Assembly (NCBI GenBank): GCA_964455975.1
Contig: CAYVYP010000049.1
Coordinates: 1 to 10,626 of the forward strand
DNA: 10,626 nucleotides
Direction: 5' to 3'
Source: JAETTH01 sp964455975
Lineage (GTDB): Bacteria; Bacillota; Clostridia; TANB77; CAG-508
A model generated the notes under the pieces. It saw nothing but the letters and a program-made list of their open reading frames with translations. It did no database searches and was not told the origin of the DNA. Shown here piece by piece: positions 8,273 to 10,626 of this stretch (its first letter is position 1; every line of letters begins with the position of its first letter). The position numbers were made by a program, and so were the translations under genes.

Positions 8273-8301
8273 TTGCAATTATAAATTATAAATGATAAAA
8301 T
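8273..8301 (+). promoter_or_regulatory. Promoter of the riboswitch-ATPase unit
   Basis: TTGCAA (8273-8278) and TAAAAT (8296-8301) are 17 bases apart, in the otherwise featureless AT-rich gap after toxN. A start near 8308 would place the 5' end of the transcript just before the riboswitch at 8315. AT-rich DNA yields such matches by chance, so confidence is moderate. Confidence 0.6.
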
Positions 8302-8314
8302 TTAAAATATAATT

Positions 8315-8402
8315 AAAAGGGAGTAGCTTATAAACTACTAGTCAACATCACGGCTAAAAGCATGGCTAGTAACCAATATAAAATATGGTAAGCAAGACTT
8401 TT
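8315..8402 (+). promoter_or_regulatory. yybP-ykoY-type manganese riboswitch
   Basis: The hallmarks of this class are present: AAAAGGGAGTAGC at the 5' side, GTCAACATCAC in the middle, and GGTAAGCAAGACTTTT at the 3' side. P1 is AAAAG (8315-8319) with CTTTT (8398-8402). An internal helix TACTAG (8336-8341)/CTAGTA (8366-8371) and a hairpin ACC-A-ATAT/ATATGGT (8372-8389) are visible. The family senses Mn2+ and commonly precedes P-type ATPases and MntP-like exporters; here a P-type ATPase follows. The P1 3' strand is also part of the downstream terminator stem, so Mn2+ binding should prevent termination and switch the gene on. Confidence 0.85.
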
Positions 8403-8461
8403 GAAGGAAAAACAAAAACCAAATAGTTTTTGTAAAAATTTTCTTTAAAAGTCTTGTTTTT
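8393..8461 (+). terminator. Riboswitch-controlled terminator of the ATPase leader
   Basis: Positions 8393-8410 pair with 8439-8456 over 18 bp including two G-U pairs. An apical stem CAAAAAC (8413-8419)/GTTTTTG (8426-8432) extends it, and a run of five T follows (8457-8461). The left arm takes CTTTT (8398-8402), the 3' strand of riboswitch P1, so the two structures exclude each other. This is the expression platform. Confidence 0.9.
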
Positions 8462-8517
8462 GTATATAATATATGTAATAAATAAGTTATCCTAAAAAAG
8501 AAGGAGAAGATTTAAAA

Positions 8518-10626
8518 ATGAAAGAAAATTGGTTTAATAAAACTGAAAATGAAACAGCAAAAATACTTGAAACATCATTAGAAAAAGGATTGACAGATGA
8601 GCAAGTAGAAAAAGCAAAACAAAAATATGGATTAAATGAATTAAAAGCTAAAAAGAAAAAAAGCTTATTTGTAAAATTTTTGGAACAATTTAAAGATTTT
8701 ATGATTATAGTTTTAATTTTAGCAGCTATTGTTTCAGGTGCTGTTGGAATAGCAGAAGGTGAAGGAGTTACAGATTCAATAATAATTTTAATAGTTGTAA
8801 TAGTTAATGCAATAATTGGAGTAGCACAAGAAAATAAAGCAGAAAAATCTTTAGAAGCACTTCAAAAATTAAGTGATCACGCATCAAAAGTAATAAGAAA
8901 TGGTATTTTACAAGTAATACCTGCAAAGGAACTAGTTCCAGGAGATTTAGTTGTATTAGAAACAGGAGATTACATTCCAGCAGATTTAAGATTAATAGAA
9001 GCTGTAAATTTAAAATCACAAGAATCAAGCTTAACACGGTGAATCTGTTCCAGTAGAAAAAGAAATAAAGGTATTGGAAAGTGAAGAAGTAGGAATTGGA
9101 GATAGAATAAATATGGCATTTTCTTCTAGCTTAATTACTTATGGAAGAGGAAAAGGAATTGTCGTAGAAACTGGAATGAATACAGAAGTTGGTAAAATTG
9201 CAGGAATAATAAATGATACAATAGAAACTCAAACACCGCTTCAAAATAAATTAAATAAGTTAGGTAAAATATTAGGAATAGCAGCTTTAGCAATATGTGC
9301 TGTAATATTTGTAATAGGACTTTTATATGGTAAAGACCCAATTCACATGTTTATGACAGCAGTTAGTTTAGCAGTAGCAGCAATACCAGAAGGATTAGCA
9401 GCAGTATCTACAATAGTATTAGCAATTGGTGTTCAAAGAATGGTAAAGAGAAATGCAATTGTTAAAAAATTACCAGCAGTTGAAACATTAGGTAGTGCAA
9501 CAGTTATATGTAGTGATAAAACAGGTACTTTAACACAAAATAAAATGACAGTAGAAAAAGTATTTTATAATAATAAATTAAGTAATGTATTACAAGTAAA
9601 CACCAAAAATGCAGATTCAGACTTAGAAAAATTGGTACATTCAAGTATGCTTTGTAATGACACAAAAGTAGGAGTAGATAATAATTTAACAGGAGACCCA
9701 ACAGAAACAGCATTAGTAGATATGGCATTTGGGATGGATTTTAATCCAGCAATATTTGAACAATATCCAAGAGTAGAAGAAATACCATTTGATTCAGAAA
9801 GAAAATTAATGACAACAGTTCATAAATTTGAAGATAAATATATTGTATATACTAAAGGTGGAGTAGATGAATTATTATCAATATGTAACAGTTATTTAAT
9901 AAATGGAGAAATTAAATATAGTTTAGAAGAATACAAACAATTTATATATGATGCAAATTTAGATATGGCAAAAGAAGCATTAAGAGTATTAGCAATGGGA
10001 TATAAAGAATTAGACCATATGCCATCAAAAGAAGAAATGAAACAAATAGAAAAAGATATAACATATATTGGAATGGTAGGAATGATAGATCCACCAAGAG
10101 AAGAAGCTAAAAAAGCTGTTGAAAAATGTAAAACAGCTGGAATAAAAACTGTAATGATTACAGGAGACCATAAAATAACTGCAACAGCAATAGCAAAAAA
10201 ACTTGGGATATTAGAAAATGAAGATGAAGCATTAACAGGATTAGAATTAGAAAAAATGTCTGATGAAGATTTAATTAAAAATATAAGACATTACAGTGTA
10301 TATGCTAGAGTATCTCCAGAACATAAAGTAAGAATAGTAAAAGCATGGCAAGCAAATGGAGAAATAGTAGCAATGACAGGTGATGGGGTAAATGATTCAC
10401 CAGCACTAAAAACAGCAGATATAGGATGTGCAATGGGAATGGTAGGAACAGATGTAGCAAAAGAAGCTGCAGATGTTATATTAACGGATGATAATTTTGC
10501 AACAGTAGTTTCAGCAGTAGAAGAAGGAAGAAGAATATATGATAATATTCTAAAGGCAATACAATTTTTATTATCAAGTAATGTTGGAGAAATAATTGTA
10601 TTATTTGTAGCAATATTAATAACACC
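8518..10626 (+). CDS. SERCA-like P-type cation ATPase (likely Mn2+/Ca2+ export), frameshifted, 3'-truncated by window
   Basis: An ATP-driven membrane cation pump of the P2A type. AAGGAGA (8501-8507) supports the ATG. The cation-ATPase N-terminal domain comes first, then a membrane pair (about 60-100). The actuator domain carries the dephosphorylation motif TGES, split by one extra base: after T173 the zero frame reads CGG then TGA (9040-9042), whereas skipping C9037 gives GESVPVEKE and stays open to the window end. In corrected numbering it has IPEGL (about 289-293, ion site in TM4), DKTGTLT with the phosphorylated D333, TGDGVND (620-626) and SSNVGE (686-691), where N688 and E691 match Ca2+-site residues of SERCA. 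About 180 C-terminal residues lie beyond the window. The Mn2+ riboswitch ahead suggests manganese export; the motifs alone would equally fit Ca2+. Confidence 0.93.
9034..9042 (+). other. +1 frameshift site in the ATPase (ACA-C-GGT)
   Basis: Zero-frame codons are ACA, CGG and TGA. Omitting C9037 restores Thr-Gly-Glu-Ser-Val-Pro, the invariant TGES region of P-type ATPases. The form is identical to the polA lesion near 5092: an extra C between CA and GG, giving CGG in the zero frame and glycine GGN in the +1 frame. Confidence 0.85.

Noticed and set aside
8234..8314. Possible terminator or extra gene in the gap after toxN.
   Set aside because: Only AT-rich sequence and the candidate promoter at 8273-8301 are visible; there is no GC-containing stem followed by a T-run and no supported open frame.
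5089..9042. Treating polA and the ATPase simply as pseudogenes.
   Set aside because: Both frames are otherwise uninterrupted and every catalytic motif is intact. Two identical one-base insertions point to a shared cause rather than independent decay.

Overview
The window is very AT-rich, by eye roughly a quarter G+C. It uses AGA/AGG for nearly all arginines, ATA freely for isoleucine, strong AAGGAGG-type ribosome binding sites and TGA as a normal stop (polA ends in it). This fits a low-GC Firmicute, most likely a Clostridia-like, possibly gut-associated bacterium; the species cannot be told from the sequence. All genes lie on the + strand.

Positions 72-7491 look like one closely packed run. 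Two tandem paralogous multipass membrane proteins resemble the GtrII-type glucosyltransferases. They are followed by DNA polymerase I (polA), a membrane-anchored lytic transglycosylase and UDP-glucose 4-epimerase (galE). GalE and the GtrII-like proteins suggest sugar decoration of the cell surface. PolA is full length only if one extra base (C5092), just before catalytic motif A, is ignored. A small palindromic repeat fills the gap between polA and the transglycosylase.

Positions 7497-8233 form a complete type III toxin-antitoxin locus of the ToxIN/AbiQ family. In order it has a consensus promoter, three tandem 33-34-nt repeats encoding an RNA antitoxin (ToxI), a 12-bp terminator hairpin, and a 175-aa ToxN endoribonuclease with the PLTSPK motif at the family position. 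The repeats can fold as H-type pseudoknots, and one base-pair change between repeats is compensated. Such loci act as abortive-infection phage defence and plasmid-stability modules.

Positions 8273-10626 hold a second regulated unit: a promoter, a yybP-ykoY-type manganese riboswitch, a long overlapping terminator and a SERCA-like P-type cation ATPase that runs off the window end. The riboswitch points to Mn2+ (or Ca2+/Mn2+) export. The ATPase also carries one extra base (C9037), inside its TGES motif.

The two frameshifts are identical in form: an extra C turns CA-GG into CA-C-GG, so the zero-frame codon is CGG and the restored frame reads glycine GGN. CGG is not used as a codon in any intact gene here. 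A shared sequencing or assembly artefact and +1 frameshifting at an unread CGG codon are both open explanations.
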